From Paracoccaceae bacterium (GTDB taxonomy: Bacteria; Pseudomonadota; Alphaproteobacteria; Rhodobacterales; Rhodobacteraceae), in NCBI GenBank assembly GCA_019454225.1, contig CP075370.1, positions 1,168,001 to 1,232,000 of the forward strand: a stretch of 64,000 nt of DNA, read 5' to 3'. The notes beneath the pieces were generated by a model. That model ran no database searches and had not been told where the DNA came from. It worked only from the letters and a program-made list of their open reading frames with translations. The translations under genes and the position numbers were made by a program. Positions 54,606-63,302 of the stretch are shown in pieces (the first letter of the stretch is position 1; each line of letters begins with the position of its first letter).

Positions 54606-56570
54606 CTATTCCGCCGCCACCGGCGCCCGGTCCACCAGCCCCACGATGTCCAGCATGATCCGGTTCAGCTCGAAATCCTTGGGCGTGTAGACCGCAGCGA
54701 CACCCATCGCCCGCAGCCGCGCCGCATCCTCGTCGGGGATGATTCCGCCAACGATCACAGGCACCTGGCCCAGATCCGCCGCCCGCATCCGCTGCATCAC
54801 CTCGGCGACCAGCGGCAGGTGCGAGCCCGACAGGATCGACAGGCCCAGCACATGCGCCTTCTGGTCCGCCGCCGCCGCCACGATCTCGGCCGGGGTCAGC
54901 CGGATGCCCTCGTAGGTGATGTCCATCCCGCAGTCCCGCGCCCGCGCCGCGATCTGTTCGGCGCCATTGGAATGGCCGTCAAGCCCCGGTTTTCCCACAA
55001 GGAACTTCAGCTGCCGCCCCAGCCGCGCCGAGACGTTCGACACCGCCTCGCGGATCGGCTCCAGCCCCTCGGTGCGGTTCGACGGGGCCTTCGAAACCCC
55101 GGTGGGCGCGCGGTACTGCCCGAAGGCGGCGCGCACCACGGCCCCCCATTCCCCCGTCGTGACACCCGCCTTCGCAGCCGCCACCGAAGCGGGCATGACA
55201 TTCTCGCCGCTTGCGCAGGCCGCCCGCAGGCGTGCCAGCGCGGCCGCGACCGCCGCCGCGTCGCGGGTGGCCCGCCAGTTGGCAAGCCGTTGAACCTGTT
55301 CGGCTTCCGCCGCCGGATCGACGGTCATGATGGCATCCTCGCCGGTGGTCAGCGGCGAGGGTTCGGTCGAGGTGAAGCGGTTCACCCCCACCACCACCGT
55401 CTCGCCGCCCTCGATCCGGGCGATCCGCTCGGCATTGGCCTCGACCAGCCGCGCCTTCATGTAGTCGATCGCGGCCACCGCCCCGCCCATGCCGTCGATC
55501 ACCGCAAGCTCGGCCCGGGCGCCGTCCTTCAACGCCGCGACCTTGCGGTCAACCGCCGGGTTGCCGTCAAAAAGGTCATCATATTCAAGCAGGTCGGTTT
55601 CATAGGCCAGAACCTGCTGCATCCGCAGCGACCATTGCTGATCCCATGGACGGGGCAGGCCGAGCGCCTCGTTCCAGGCCGGCAGCTGCACGGCCCGTGC
55701 CCGTGCCTTCCTGGACAGGGTGACGGCCAGCATTTCCAGAAGGATCCGGTAGACGTTGTTTTCCGGCTGCGGCTCGGTCAGGCCCAGCGAATTGACCTGC
55801 ACGCCATAGCGGAACCGGCGATAGCGGGCATCCGCGACTCCGTAGCGTTCAAGGCAGATCTCGTCCCACAGGTCCACGAAGGCGCGCATCTTGCACATCT
55901 CGGTGACAAAGCGGATGCCGGCATTCACGAAAAAGCTGATCCGCCCGACCATCTCGGGGAAGTGCTGCGGCGCCACCTTGCGGCGCAGGTCGTCCAGCAC
56001 CGCCTGGGCGGTGGCCAGTGCAAAGGCCAGTTCCTGTTCCGGCGTCGCGCCAGCCTCTTGCAGGTGGTACGAGCAGACGTTCATCGGGTTCCATTTCGGC
56101 AGGTGTTCCCGCGTCCAGGCCGCCACGTCGGTGATCATCCGCAGGCTGGGCTGCGGCGGGCAGATGTAGGTGCCGCGCGACAGGTATTCCTTGATGATGT
56201 CATTCTGCACCGTGCCCTGAAGTGCCGATATGTCGGCCCCCTGTTCCTCGGCCACCGCAACATACAGTGCCAGCAGCCAGGGCGCCGTGGCATTGATGGT
56301 CATCGAGGTGTTCATGCGGTCCAGCGGGATCGCATCGAACAGCAGCCGCATGTCACCCAGATGCGCCACCGGCACACCCACCTTGCCGACCTCGCCGCGC
56401 GCCAGTTCGTGATCGCTGTCATAGCCCGTCTGGGTCGGCAGGTCGAAGGCCACCGACAGCCCGGTCTGGCCCTTCGACAGGTTCGTGCGATAGAGCGCGT
56501 TCGATTTCGCGGCGGTCGAGTGCCCGGCATAGGTCCGGAACAGCCACGGGGCTTCCTTGGGTGCGGTCAT
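54606..56570 (-). CDS. ecm: ethylmalonyl-CoA mutase (MeaA-type, B12-dependent)
   Basis: Coenzyme-B12-dependent conversion of (2R)-ethylmalonyl-CoA to methylsuccinyl-CoA in the ethylmalonyl-CoA pathway. 654 aa: the barrel domain starts PWLFRTYAGHSTAAKSNALYRTNLSKGQTGLSVAFDLPTQTGYDSDH and includes NISGYHLQEAG-like WNPMNVCSYHLQEAGATPEQELAFALA. The C-terminal cobalamin domain has the DxHxxG motif in GKPGLDGHSNGAEQIAARARDCGMDITYEGIRLT and SILSGSHLPLV. Length and opening match MeaA/Ecm rather than methylmalonyl-CoA mutase. It has a divergent partner (PlsB-like), with ccr just beyond. Confidence 0.93.
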   Translation of the reverse strand: MTAPKEAPWLFRTYAGHSTAAKSNALYRTNLSKGQTGLSVAFDLPTQTGYDSDHELARGEVGKVGVPVAHLGDMRLLFDAIPLDRMNTSMTINATAPWLLALYVAVAEEQGADISALQGTVQNDIIKEYLSRGTYICPPQPSLRMITDVAAWTREHLPKWNPMNVCSYHLQEAGATPEQELAFALATAQAVLDDLRRKVAPQHFPEMVGRISFFVNAGIRFVTEMCKMRAFVDLWDEICLERYGVADARYRRFRYGVQVNSLGLTEPQPENNVYRILLEMLAVTLSRKARARAVQLPAWNEALGLPRPWDQQWSLRMQQVLAYETDLLEYDDLFDGNPAVDRKVAALKDGARAELAVIDGMGGAVAAIDYMKARLVEANAERIARIEGGETVVVGVNRFTSTEPSPLTTGEDAIMTVDPAAEAEQVQRLANWRATRDAAAVAAALARLRAACASGENVMPASVAAAKAGVTTGEWGAVVRAAFGQYRAPTGVSKAPSNRTEGLEPIREAVSNVSARLGRQLKFLVGKPGLDGHSNGAEQIAARARDCGMDITYEGIRLTPAEIVAAAADQKAHVLGLSILSGSHLPLVAEVMQRMRAADLGQVPVIVGGIIPDEDAARLRAMGVAAVYTPKDFELNRIMLDIVGLVDRAPVAAE

Positions 56571-56704
56571 CGGGGTCTCCGTGAATCGGCGCGCAATATC
56601 GTTTCGTCATCGCGCAGGTAGGCGACATTTCGTTCCGCTGTCAATCCGCTGCGCTGCGGCATGGCGGGATTTACCGGACGCCCGTGGCACCCTACGGTCG
56701 TCCC

Positions 56705-58069
56705 ATGGCCGATACCGTCGAGATCCCCGTATGGCTGCTGGCTCTGGTGCTGATCCTCGCGATGGTGGCAACGCTGGACCGGGTGATCGGGCCGGGAATC
56801 CGGTGGTTCCTGCGGCGGCGGATGGAACGAGTGGTCGCCCGCCTGAACACCCGCCTCCAGCGGCCCATCGAGCCCTTCCGTCTGGCCCGACGCAAGGACA
56901 TGGTCACGCGCCTGGCCTATGATCCCAAGGTGATGGAGGCGGTCGCCGAACATGCGGCGGAAACCGGCGCCCCCCCCGCGGTCGCCTTTGCCGAGGCCGA
57001 GGGCTATGCCCGCGAGATCGTGCCGGGCTTTTCCGCAAGCCTCTACTTCGGATTCGCCACGCGCGCGGCGCGGGCGCTTTCGCGGCTGCTCTATCGCGTC
57101 AGGATCGGGCAGGTGGACGAGGCCCTGGCCCAGATCGACCCCAAGGCCACCGTGATCTTCGTGATGAACCACCGGTCCAACATGGACTATGTGCTGATCA
57201 CCTGGCTCGTGGCCGAGCGCACGACGCTGTCCTACGCGGTGGGCGAATGGGCCCGTGTCTGGCCACTGTCCCGTCTGATCCGCGCGATGGGGGCATTCTT
57301 CATCCGCCGCAACTCTCGCAATCCGCTGTATCGCAAGGTGCTGGCCCGCTACGTGCAGATCGCCACGGCCGAGGGGACGACGCAGGCGATGTTCCCCGAA
57401 GGTGGCCTGAGCCTGACGGGGCGGGTGGGCGATGCGCGGATGGGGTTGCTGCACTATATCCTGACGGGGTTCGATGCGCAGGGGCGCGATGTGGTGTTCG
57501 TGCCTGTGGGGCTGGCCTATGACCGGGTCCTGGAAGACCGCCTGCTGACCGAAGCGGCGGCGGCCGGCACGCGGCGGTTCCGGGCGCGACCGCTCACCAT
57601 CGCCGCCTTCGTGGGCCGGATGCTCTGGCGGCGGATGCGCGGACGGTTTGCAGGGTTCGGCACGGTCGCAGCAGGCTTCGGCGCGCCGCTGTCGCTGCGC
57701 GGCTGGCTGTCCGCCACCCCCGACCGGTCGACCGAGGCGCTCGGGGCGGACCTGATGGCGCGCATCCGCCTTGCCGTGCCGGTTGTCCCGGTGCCGCTGG
57801 TGGCGGCGGCCCTGTCGTCCGGGCCGGTGCCGCGCGCCGGTCTGCCCGCCCGCGTCGCCGCCTTGGCCGAACGCCTTGCGGCCGAAGGCGCGGTGCTGCG
57901 CCTGCCTGCCGAAGACGTGGCCGGGGCGGGCCTTGTGCCGCTGGTCGCCCGTGGGATCGTGGCCGAAGGCGAGGGCGGTCTGATCCCGGCCGCGCCGGAC
58001 CTTCTGGCCTTCTACGCCGCGCCGGTGCTGCAGCGCCTGGAGGACAATGCCGCAACGCGGCAGACATAA
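56705..58069 (+). CDS. PlsB-like glycerol-3-phosphate/1-acyl-glycerophosphate acyltransferase
   Basis: A 454-aa acyltransferase anchored by an N-terminal hydrophobic segment (IPVWLLALVLILAMVATLD). Acyltransferase block I is seen as FVMNHRSNMDYVLI (HxxxxD), block II as AFFIRRNSRNPLYRKVLARYV, block III as AMFPEGGLSLTGR and block IV as DVVFVPVGLAYDRVLE. This pattern is that of the PlsB/PlsC superfamily in phospholipid synthesis. The ATG at 56705 is preferred over the upstream GTG (56684). It sits between ecm and ccr, a position I recall from related genomes, but is not itself part of the pathway. Confidence 0.87.
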   Translation: MADTVEIPVWLLALVLILAMVATLDRVIGPGIRWFLRRRMERVVARLNTRLQRPIEPFRLARRKDMVTRLAYDPKVMEAVAEHAAETGAPPAVAFAEAEGYAREIVPGFSASLYFGFATRAARALSRLLYRVRIGQVDEALAQIDPKATVIFVMNHRSNMDYVLITWLVAERTTLSYAVGEWARVWPLSRLIRAMGAFFIRRNSRNPLYRKVLARYVQIATAEGTTQAMFPEGGLSLTGRVGDARMGLLHYILTGFDAQGRDVVFVPVGLAYDRVLEDRLLTEAAAAGTRRFRARPLTIAAFVGRMLWRRMRGRFAGFGTVAAGFGAPLSLRGWLSATPDRSTEALGADLMARIRLAVPVVPVPLVAAALSSGPVPRAGLPARVAALAERLAAEGAVLRLPAEDVAGAGLVPLVARGIVAEGEGGLIPAAPDLLAFYAAPVLQRLEDNAATRQT

Positions 58070-58099
58070 AATTACAAACCTGACCTGTGTTCTATTGCA

Positions 58100-58114
58100 A
58101 TGTTGCGCGGCGAT
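58100..58114 (+). promoter_or_regulatory. TTGCAA/GTTGCG-rich promoter motif upstream of ccr, similar to a segment before ecm
   Basis: ATGTTGCGCGGCGAT here, directly after ATTGCAA, matches ATATTGCGCGCCGAT on the minus strand before ecm (56585-56599) in 13 of 15 positions. A further TGCAAC lies at 58127-58132. TTGC/GCAA half-sites recall ScfR/RamB-type regulators of acetate and propionate metabolism. This is a hypothesis. Confidence 0.35.
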
Positions 58115-58183
58115 AGCTATCCCTGCTGCAACGCCGTCATGATTCTGCATTGCGGCATACACATTGGATGACAGGAGACCCGC

Positions 58184-59476
58184 ATGGCACTGGACAACGC
58201 ACCGGGAATCGTTCCCTACGAGGCCCCCGTGAAGGACCTCTACGCTCTGGGCGAGATGCCGCCGCTCGGCCATGTGCCGCGGCAGATGTATGCCTGGTCG
58301 ATCCGGCGGGACCGGCACGGTCCACCCGAACAGGCGATGCAGGTCGAGGTTGTCGATACCTGGAAGATCGACTCGAACGAGGTGCTGGTGCTCGTGATGG
58401 CGGCGGGCGTCAACTACAACGGTGTCTGGGCGGGGCTTGGCGTGCCGATCAGCCCGTTTGACGGCCACAAGCAGCCCTATCACATCGCCGGATCGGATGC
58501 CTCGGGCATCGTCTGGGCAGTGGGCGACAAGGTCAAGCGCTGGAAGGTCGGCGACGAGGTGGTGATCCACTGCAACCAGGACGACGGCGACGACGAGGAA
58601 TGCAACGGTGGCGACCCGATGTTCAGCCCCACCCAGCGGATCTGGGGCTATGAGACGCCGGACGGCAGCTTTGCCCAGTTCACCCGCGTGCAGGCGCAGC
58701 AGCTGATGCCCCGCCCGCGCCACCTGACCTGGGAGGAATCGGCCTGCTACACGCTGACGCTGGCGACGGCCTACCGGATGCTGTTCGGCCATGAACCGCA
58801 TGACCTGAAGCCCGGCCAGAACGTGCTGGTCTGGGGGGCGTCCGGCGGGCTCGGCTCCTATGCGATCCAGCTCATCAACACGGCGGGCGCCAACGCGATC
58901 GGCGTCATCAGCGACGAGACGAAGCGCGATTTCGTCATGGGGCTCGGCGCCAAGGGCGTGATCAACCGCAACGACTTCAAGTGCTGGGGCCAGCTGCCCA
59001 AGGTGAACAGCCCCGAATACAACGACTGGCTGAAAGAGGCGCGCCGCTTCGGCAAGGCGATCTGGGACATCACCGGCAAGGGCGTGAACGTCGACATGGT
59101 CTTCGAACATCCGGGCGAGGCGACGTTTCCGGTGTCGTCGCTGGTGTGCAAGAAGGGCGGCATGGTCGTGATCTGCGCAGGCACCACCGGGTTCAACTGC
59201 ACCTTCGACGTGCGCTACATGTGGATGCACCAGAAGCGCCTTCAGGGCAGCCACTTTGCCCATCTGAAGCAGGCCTCTGCCGCCAACAAGCTGATGGTCG
59301 AGCGGCGCCTCGATCCCTGCATGTCCGAGGTCTTTGCATGGGCCGAGATTCCGCAGGCCCATACGAAGATGTGGAAGAACCAGCACAAGCCCGGCAACAT
59401 GGCCGTGCTCGTGCAGGCCCCCCGCACCGGCCTGCGCACCTTCGAGGACACGCTGGAGGCCAGCAGATCGGCCTGA
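58184..59476 (+). CDS. ccr: crotonyl-CoA carboxylase/reductase
   Basis: The key enzyme of the ethylmalonyl-CoA pathway: NADPH-dependent reductive carboxylation of crotonyl-CoA to ethylmalonyl-CoA. 430 aa of the zinc-independent medium-chain reductase family. Diagnostic segments are MPPLGHVPRQMYAWSIRRDRHGPPEQAM, VMAAGVNYNGVWAGLGVPISPFDGHKQPYHIAGSDASGIVWAVG, VHCNQDDGDDEECNGGDPMFSPTQRIWGYETPDGSFAQF, the NADPH-binding LVWGASGGLGSYAIQLINTAGA and VDMVFEHPGEATFPVS. A good ribosome-binding site (AGGAGA) precedes the start. Promoter region 58070-58183 contains TTGCAA-like motifs. Confidence 0.97.
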   Translation: MALDNAPGIVPYEAPVKDLYALGEMPPLGHVPRQMYAWSIRRDRHGPPEQAMQVEVVDTWKIDSNEVLVLVMAAGVNYNGVWAGLGVPISPFDGHKQPYHIAGSDASGIVWAVGDKVKRWKVGDEVVIHCNQDDGDDEECNGGDPMFSPTQRIWGYETPDGSFAQFTRVQAQQLMPRPRHLTWEESACYTLTLATAYRMLFGHEPHDLKPGQNVLVWGASGGLGSYAIQLINTAGANAIGVISDETKRDFVMGLGAKGVINRNDFKCWGQLPKVNSPEYNDWLKEARRFGKAIWDITGKGVNVDMVFEHPGEATFPVSSLVCKKGGMVVICAGTTGFNCTFDVRYMWMHQKRLQGSHFAHLKQASAANKLMVERRLDPCMSEVFAWAEIPQAHTKMWKNQHKPGNMAVLVQAPRTGLRTFEDTLEASRSA

Positions 59477-59630
59477 TCCGACGGGCGGCTGCCACAGTTT
59501 CGCGCAGCGTTGGCAAATTCTTGCTGTATCCGCCGTGGCAACGGACTGTCGCGGGGTATCGGGATACTCTCGGGCGGCGGTCGGGTTTAAGGTTAGCGCG
59601 GATTAACCCAATGCCCGCCCCGGGGGCGCG

Positions 59631-59825
59631 ATGCGCCATGACTGGATCTTCGAGGTGCTGATGGACCTGCGCACCTACGCGCAGGCCAACGGCCTGCCTG
59701 CGCTGGCGGAGCAGGCCGAACATGCGATGCGCGTCGCCCGGGCCGAGATCGCGGCACTGGCCATCGGCGATGACACCGACGACTCCGGCGGCCACGGCGC
59801 GCCGCCCGGCGGTCGCCCGCACTGA
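59631..59825 (+). CDS. small conserved protein (64 aa)
   Basis: MRHDWIFEVLMDLRTYAQANGLPALAEQAEHAMRVARAEIAAL forms two amphipathic helices followed by a flexible Gly/Asp/Pro tail. I recognise the MRHDWIFxVLxDLxTYAxxNGLPALAEQ pattern as common in Rhodobacteraceae; its function is unknown to me. It is cytoplasmic. It lies 154 bp after ccr and 62 bp before the helicase gene, in the same direction. Confidence 0.75.
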   Translation: MRHDWIFEVLMDLRTYAQANGLPALAEQAEHAMRVARAEIAALAIGDDTDDSGGHGAPPGGRPH

Positions 59826-59887
59826 GCCTGACCGCGCCGCATCCGCGTCGTCTGGCCTTGGCCGCAGGCTGCGGCTAGGGTGCCGCC

Positions 59888-61420
59888 ATGCCGTTGCCCG
59901 CACTGCCGTTTTCCGAGGATCAGGCCGACGCCTGGGATCGCCTGGCCGAGGTGCTGCGCGATACCGGTGTCGATATCGACGACGGCACCACGTCGCCCGT
60001 GACCGAGGGGCGGGCCAGCGTGCTTGCCGTGGTCGGCAAGGCCGGGTCGGGCAAGACCATGTTGCTGGCCGCGCTCACCAAGGCGATGCAGGCTGCGGGC
60101 GTCGACATCGTCTCGGCCGACTGGGAGGGGCGCCGCCGCCGCGACCGGCGCACGCTGGCGGTGCTGGCGCCCACGAACAAGGCCGCGTCGGTGCTGCGCC
60201 TGCGCGGCGTGCCCGCGACCACGATCCACCGCATCCTCTACACCCCGGTCTACGATCCGCAGTACGAACGCATCGCCGAATGGCTGGCCGGCAACGGTCC
60301 GCGCCCGGTGGTCGAGGGCCTGACCGACCTGGCGCTTGACCGCGCGCATGCCTTCTACAGCCAGGTTGCCAGCATACCCGGCGCACTGGCGGCGGCCGGC
60401 CTTCGGGGGTCGGATTTCATCAAGGGCTGGAAGCGGCGCGAGGACCCGCTGGATGTGGGCTTTGTCGACGAAAGCTCGATGCTGGACGAACGCCAGTTCG
60501 ATGACCTGCGCGAGATCTTCTCGACGCTGGTGCTGTTCGGCGATCCGGCCCAGCTGGCGCCCGTGGGCCAGTCGGGCGAGATGGTGTTCGACAGGCTTGC
60601 CCCCGCGCGTCGTCTGACCCTGTCGCGCATTCACCGGCAGGCCGAGGGCAACCCGATCCTCGATCTGGCACATGCGCTGGCGGGTGATATCGGGTTCGAG
60701 GAGTTCGAGCGCATGGTCGAACGTGCCGCCCGTGCCGACGATCGTGTCTGCGTGGCCGAACGGGTGGATGCGGGGCTGATGGCGCGGTCCCCGGTTCTGG
60801 TCTGGCGAAACAGCACGCGCATCCGCCTGATCACGGCGTTCCGCCTGGCCCATGGGGCACCCGACGACGCGCTTCTGCCGGGCGAGCCGCTGATCTGCGA
60901 CGGGATCGAGCTGCCCCTGAAGCACCGGAAGAAGCGGATCGACCTCGAGGCGCGGGGGCTGATCAAGGGTGCGCAGACGATCTATCTCGGGCCGGGAAAC
61001 CGCGAGGGATTCGCGCGGCTGCATGTCGTGGGGGCGGAAGAGCCGCAGGTTTCCGCCGCCGCCATCATCAAGATCGAGAAGCCGGACGAGGAGGAACCCT
61101 TCATCCCCTCGGCCGCGCGGATGGGGGCCGTGTTCCTGCATGGCGCGGCGGTGACGATCCACAAGGCGCAGGGGTCGCAGTGGGAAACCGTACAGGTCTT
61201 TGCCCCCGACCTGTGGGCCGCCGCGCAGGCCGGGCGCAGCGAGGCCGGGCTGCCCCTGTGGAAGCGGCTTGCCTATGTCGCGATCACGCGCGCCGAGAAG
61301 CGTCTGGTCTGGGTGGTGCGGAACCGCCTTGCGCGGCCGATCGAACCGCTGGGCGTGGATGACCTGCGGCGCGTTGCCCCGGCGGGTCTGGCGCTGGAGG
61401 AAGGACCGGCCGAAGCATAG
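59888..61420 (+). CDS. ATP-dependent RecD-like DNA helicase
   Basis: 510 aa, superfamily 1B helicase. Walker A is VVGKAGSGKTMLLAALTKAM; motif Ia TLAVLAPTNKAASVLRLRGV; Walker B VGFVDESSMLDERQF; motif III LVLFGDPAQLAPVG; motif IV/V region AAVTIHKAQGSQWETVQVF; motif VI KRLAYVAITRAEKRLVWVV. It lacks the long N-terminal region of RecD and RecBC partners are absent nearby, so it resembles the short RecD2-like/AAA_30 helicases. Role in DNA repair is inferred from the family. Confidence 0.9.
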   Translation: MPLPALPFSEDQADAWDRLAEVLRDTGVDIDDGTTSPVTEGRASVLAVVGKAGSGKTMLLAALTKAMQAAGVDIVSADWEGRRRRDRRTLAVLAPTNKAASVLRLRGVPATTIHRILYTPVYDPQYERIAEWLAGNGPRPVVEGLTDLALDRAHAFYSQVASIPGALAAAGLRGSDFIKGWKRREDPLDVGFVDESSMLDERQFDDLREIFSTLVLFGDPAQLAPVGQSGEMVFDRLAPARRLTLSRIHRQAEGNPILDLAHALAGDIGFEEFERMVERAARADDRVCVAERVDAGLMARSPVLVWRNSTRIRLITAFRLAHGAPDDALLPGEPLICDGIELPLKHRKKRIDLEARGLIKGAQTIYLGPGNREGFARLHVVGAEEPQVSAAAIIKIEKPDEEEPFIPSAARMGAVFLHGAAVTIHKAQGSQWETVQVFAPDLWAAAQAGRSEAGLPLWKRLAYVAITRAEKRLVWVVRNRLARPIEPLGVDDLRRVAPAGLALEEGPAEA

Positions 61421-61474
61421 CCCCTTTCGCCGACGCGCGGGCACGGCTAGGCTGCGCGCACAAGGAGCCCCCCG

Positions 61475-61711
61475 ATGATCTGCGTTTTCGTCCAGTTCCG
61501 CTGCACCCCCGGCAAGACCTACGAGGTGGCGAACGCCATCTGGGACCGCGAGGTGGTCAGCGAGCTTTACTCGACATCCGGCGAATACGACCTGATTGCA
61601 AAGGTCTACATCCCGGCGGATCAGGATGTGGGGCACTTCCTGTCCGACCGGCTGTTCGACATCCCGGGCATCGTGCGCACGCTGACCACGATGACCTTCA
61701 AGGCATTCTGA
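61475..61711 (+). CDS. stand-alone Lrp/AsnC ligand-binding (RAM) domain protein
   Basis: A 78-aa single-domain protein with no helix-turn-helix: MICVFVQFRCTPGKTYEVANAIWDREVVSELYSTSGEYDLIAKVYIPADQDVGHFLSDRLFDIPGIVRTLTTMTFKAF. The beta-alpha-beta pattern with SGEYDLIAKV and IPGIVRTLTTMTF is the RAM effector domain of Lrp/AsnC regulators. Stand-alone RAM proteins may bind amino acids or modulate full-length Lrp proteins; the ligand is unknown. A strong ribosome-binding site (AAGGAG) precedes it. Confidence 0.9.
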   Translation: MICVFVQFRCTPGKTYEVANAIWDREVVSELYSTSGEYDLIAKVYIPADQDVGHFLSDRLFDIPGIVRTLTTMTFKAF

Positions 61712-61728
61712 CAGCCGCGCCCGGCCGG

Positions 61729-62790
61729 TCACAACCAGCGGTCGCGTCCGGTGCCCACGGCCTCGGTCACCGAGGCAAAGCCCTCGCGCGCCAGGGCGGC
61801 ATCGAGATCGCGCGCGATGCGTGCGGCCAGCGACAGGCCCTGATAGGCAAGCGCGGTGTAAAGCTGCACGGCAGTCGCCCCGGCGCGGATCTTCTGCAGC
61901 GCGTCTTCGCCCGAACCGATCCCGCCCACGCCGACCAGCGGCATGCGCCCGCCCGTCGCCACCGACAGCCGCGCCAGAACCCGGGTCGACCGCTCGAACA
62001 GCGGCGCCCCCGACAGGCCGCCCGCCTGCGCGGCATCGGGCGAGGTCAGGCCCTCGCGCGACAGCGTGGTGTTCGTGGCGATGATGGCATCGACCCCCGC
62101 CGTCTCCGCCACCCCGGCCACCGCCTCGATCTCGGCCGGGGACAGGTCGGGCGCGATCTTCAGGAACACCGGAATCGGGCGGGGCAGGGCGGCCCGCGCC
62201 GCCATGACCCCCGCCAGCAGCGCGGCAAGCGCATCGGCCCCCTGCAGGTCGCGCAGCCGTTCGGTGTTGGGGGACGACACGTTGACGGTGGCGAAATCGA
62301 CATGGGGGCCGCAGGCTGCCAGCACCTGCGCAAAGTCACCCGCGCGGTCGGTGCTGTCCTTGTTGGCGCCAAGGTTCAGCCCCACGGGCACCGTGCTGCG
62401 CTGCCGGGCGGCCAGACGGGCGGCGATCGCCGTCGCGCCCTCGTTGTTGAAGCCGAACCGGTTGATCGCGGCGCGGTCCGCGCGCAGGCGGAACAGGCGC
62501 GGCTTCGGGTTGCCGGGTTGCGGGCGCGGCGTCGCGGCGCCAGCTTCGATCCAGCCGAAGCCGGCGCGCGACAGCGCGGCGATGGCGACCGCATTCTTGT
62601 CGAATCCCGCAGCCAGCCCCACCGGATTGCGCAACTCCATCCCCGCCAGCCGCACCGCCAGCCGGGGCGAGGTGACAGGACCGGGCAGCGGAACAAGCCC
62701 CGCGTTGAGCGCCCGCAGCGACAGGCCATGCGCCACCTCGGGGTCAAGCCGGTGCAGCAGCGTCAGCCCCGCACGTTCGACCAGGCTCAC
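61729..62790 (-). CDS. pyrD: dihydroorotate dehydrogenase (quinone), class 2
   Basis: Oxidises dihydroorotate to orotate in pyrimidine synthesis, passing electrons to quinone at the membrane. 353 aa. The class-2 N-terminal helix pair is [34 protein letters not shown]; the FMN barrel shows [17 protein letters not shown], the catalytic Ser region [46 protein letters not shown] and [28 protein letters not shown]. The GTG start at 62790 overlaps the DUF952 stop (GTGA), so the two are coupled. Confidence 0.96.
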   Translation of the reverse strand: MSLVERAGLTLLHRLDPEVAHGLSLRALNAGLVPLPGPVTSPRLAVRLAGMELRNPVGLAAGFDKNAVAIAALSRAGFGWIEAGAATPRPQPGNPKPRLFRLRADRAAINRFGFNNEGATAIAARLAARQRSTVPVGLNLGANKDSTDRAGDFAQVLAACGPHVDFATVNVSSPNTERLRDLQGADALAALLAGVMAARAALPRPIPVFLKIAPDLSPAEIEAVAGVAETAGVDAIIATNTTLSREGLTSPDAAQAGGLSGAPLFERSTRVLARLSVATGGRMPLVGVGGIGSGEDALQKIRAGATAVQLYTALAYQGLSLAARIARDLDAALAREGFASVTEAVGTGRDRWL

Positions 62791-63140
62791 CGCTGGCTCT
62801 CGAACAGATGGCCTTCGGGAAAGATGTGGCCGCTGGCGCCCAGCGGCAGCGACTTGTCCCAGATCACGTCGTCCATGGCCAGCCGACGGTAGAGATGCGG
62901 GAACAGCGCGCCGCCGCGCGACGGTTCCCACCTCAGCGCGGCGCCCAGCTTGTCGGCATCCACCGCCACCAGCACCAGATCGCTTTCCGCGGCAAAGTGC
63001 CGGGCGGCAGTCTCGGCCACCTGCGCTGCGGTCGAGAAATGGATGTATCCGTCGGCCAGGTCCACCGGCGCGCCTGCCGTTTCGCCCGCGGCGGCGAAGG
63101 CATTCCATTCGGGACGGCGGAAGATCTTGAAGATCAGCAT
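62787..63140 (-). CDS. DUF952 family protein
   Basis: A 117-aa protein: [94 protein letters not shown]. The [10 protein letters not shown] and FPHLYRRL segments define DUF952, an ADP-ribosyltransferase-like fold of unknown function often found directly upstream of pyrD in Alphaproteobacteria. The start at 63140 is preferred over 63185 because the family begins there. It is coupled to pyrD by a 4-bp overlap. Confidence 0.9.
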   Translation of the reverse strand: MLIFKIFRRPEWNAFAAAGETAGAPVDLADGYIHFSTAAQVAETAARHFAAESDLVLVAVDADKLGAALRWEPSRGGALFPHLYRRLAMDDVIWDKSLPLGASGHIFPEGHLFESQR

Positions 63141-63302
63141 GGCCGCGTCATGCACCCGGACCGTTCGCGGGTCAATGCCCGCCATATTGCCCGTTCCGTC
63201 ATCTGGCCTTCATCTGCGATGGTTACGCCCGACGCCAGACGTTGACTCGGACGCCGTGCAACAGAATTGTGTCAAGGCAAACCAGAACAGGGAGAACCGC
63301 CG

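Noticed and set aside
56567-59386. 939-codon minus-strand frame opposite the acyltransferase and ccr
   Set aside because: It spans two confidently identified plus-strand genes and their promoter; the composition is that of a shadow frame.
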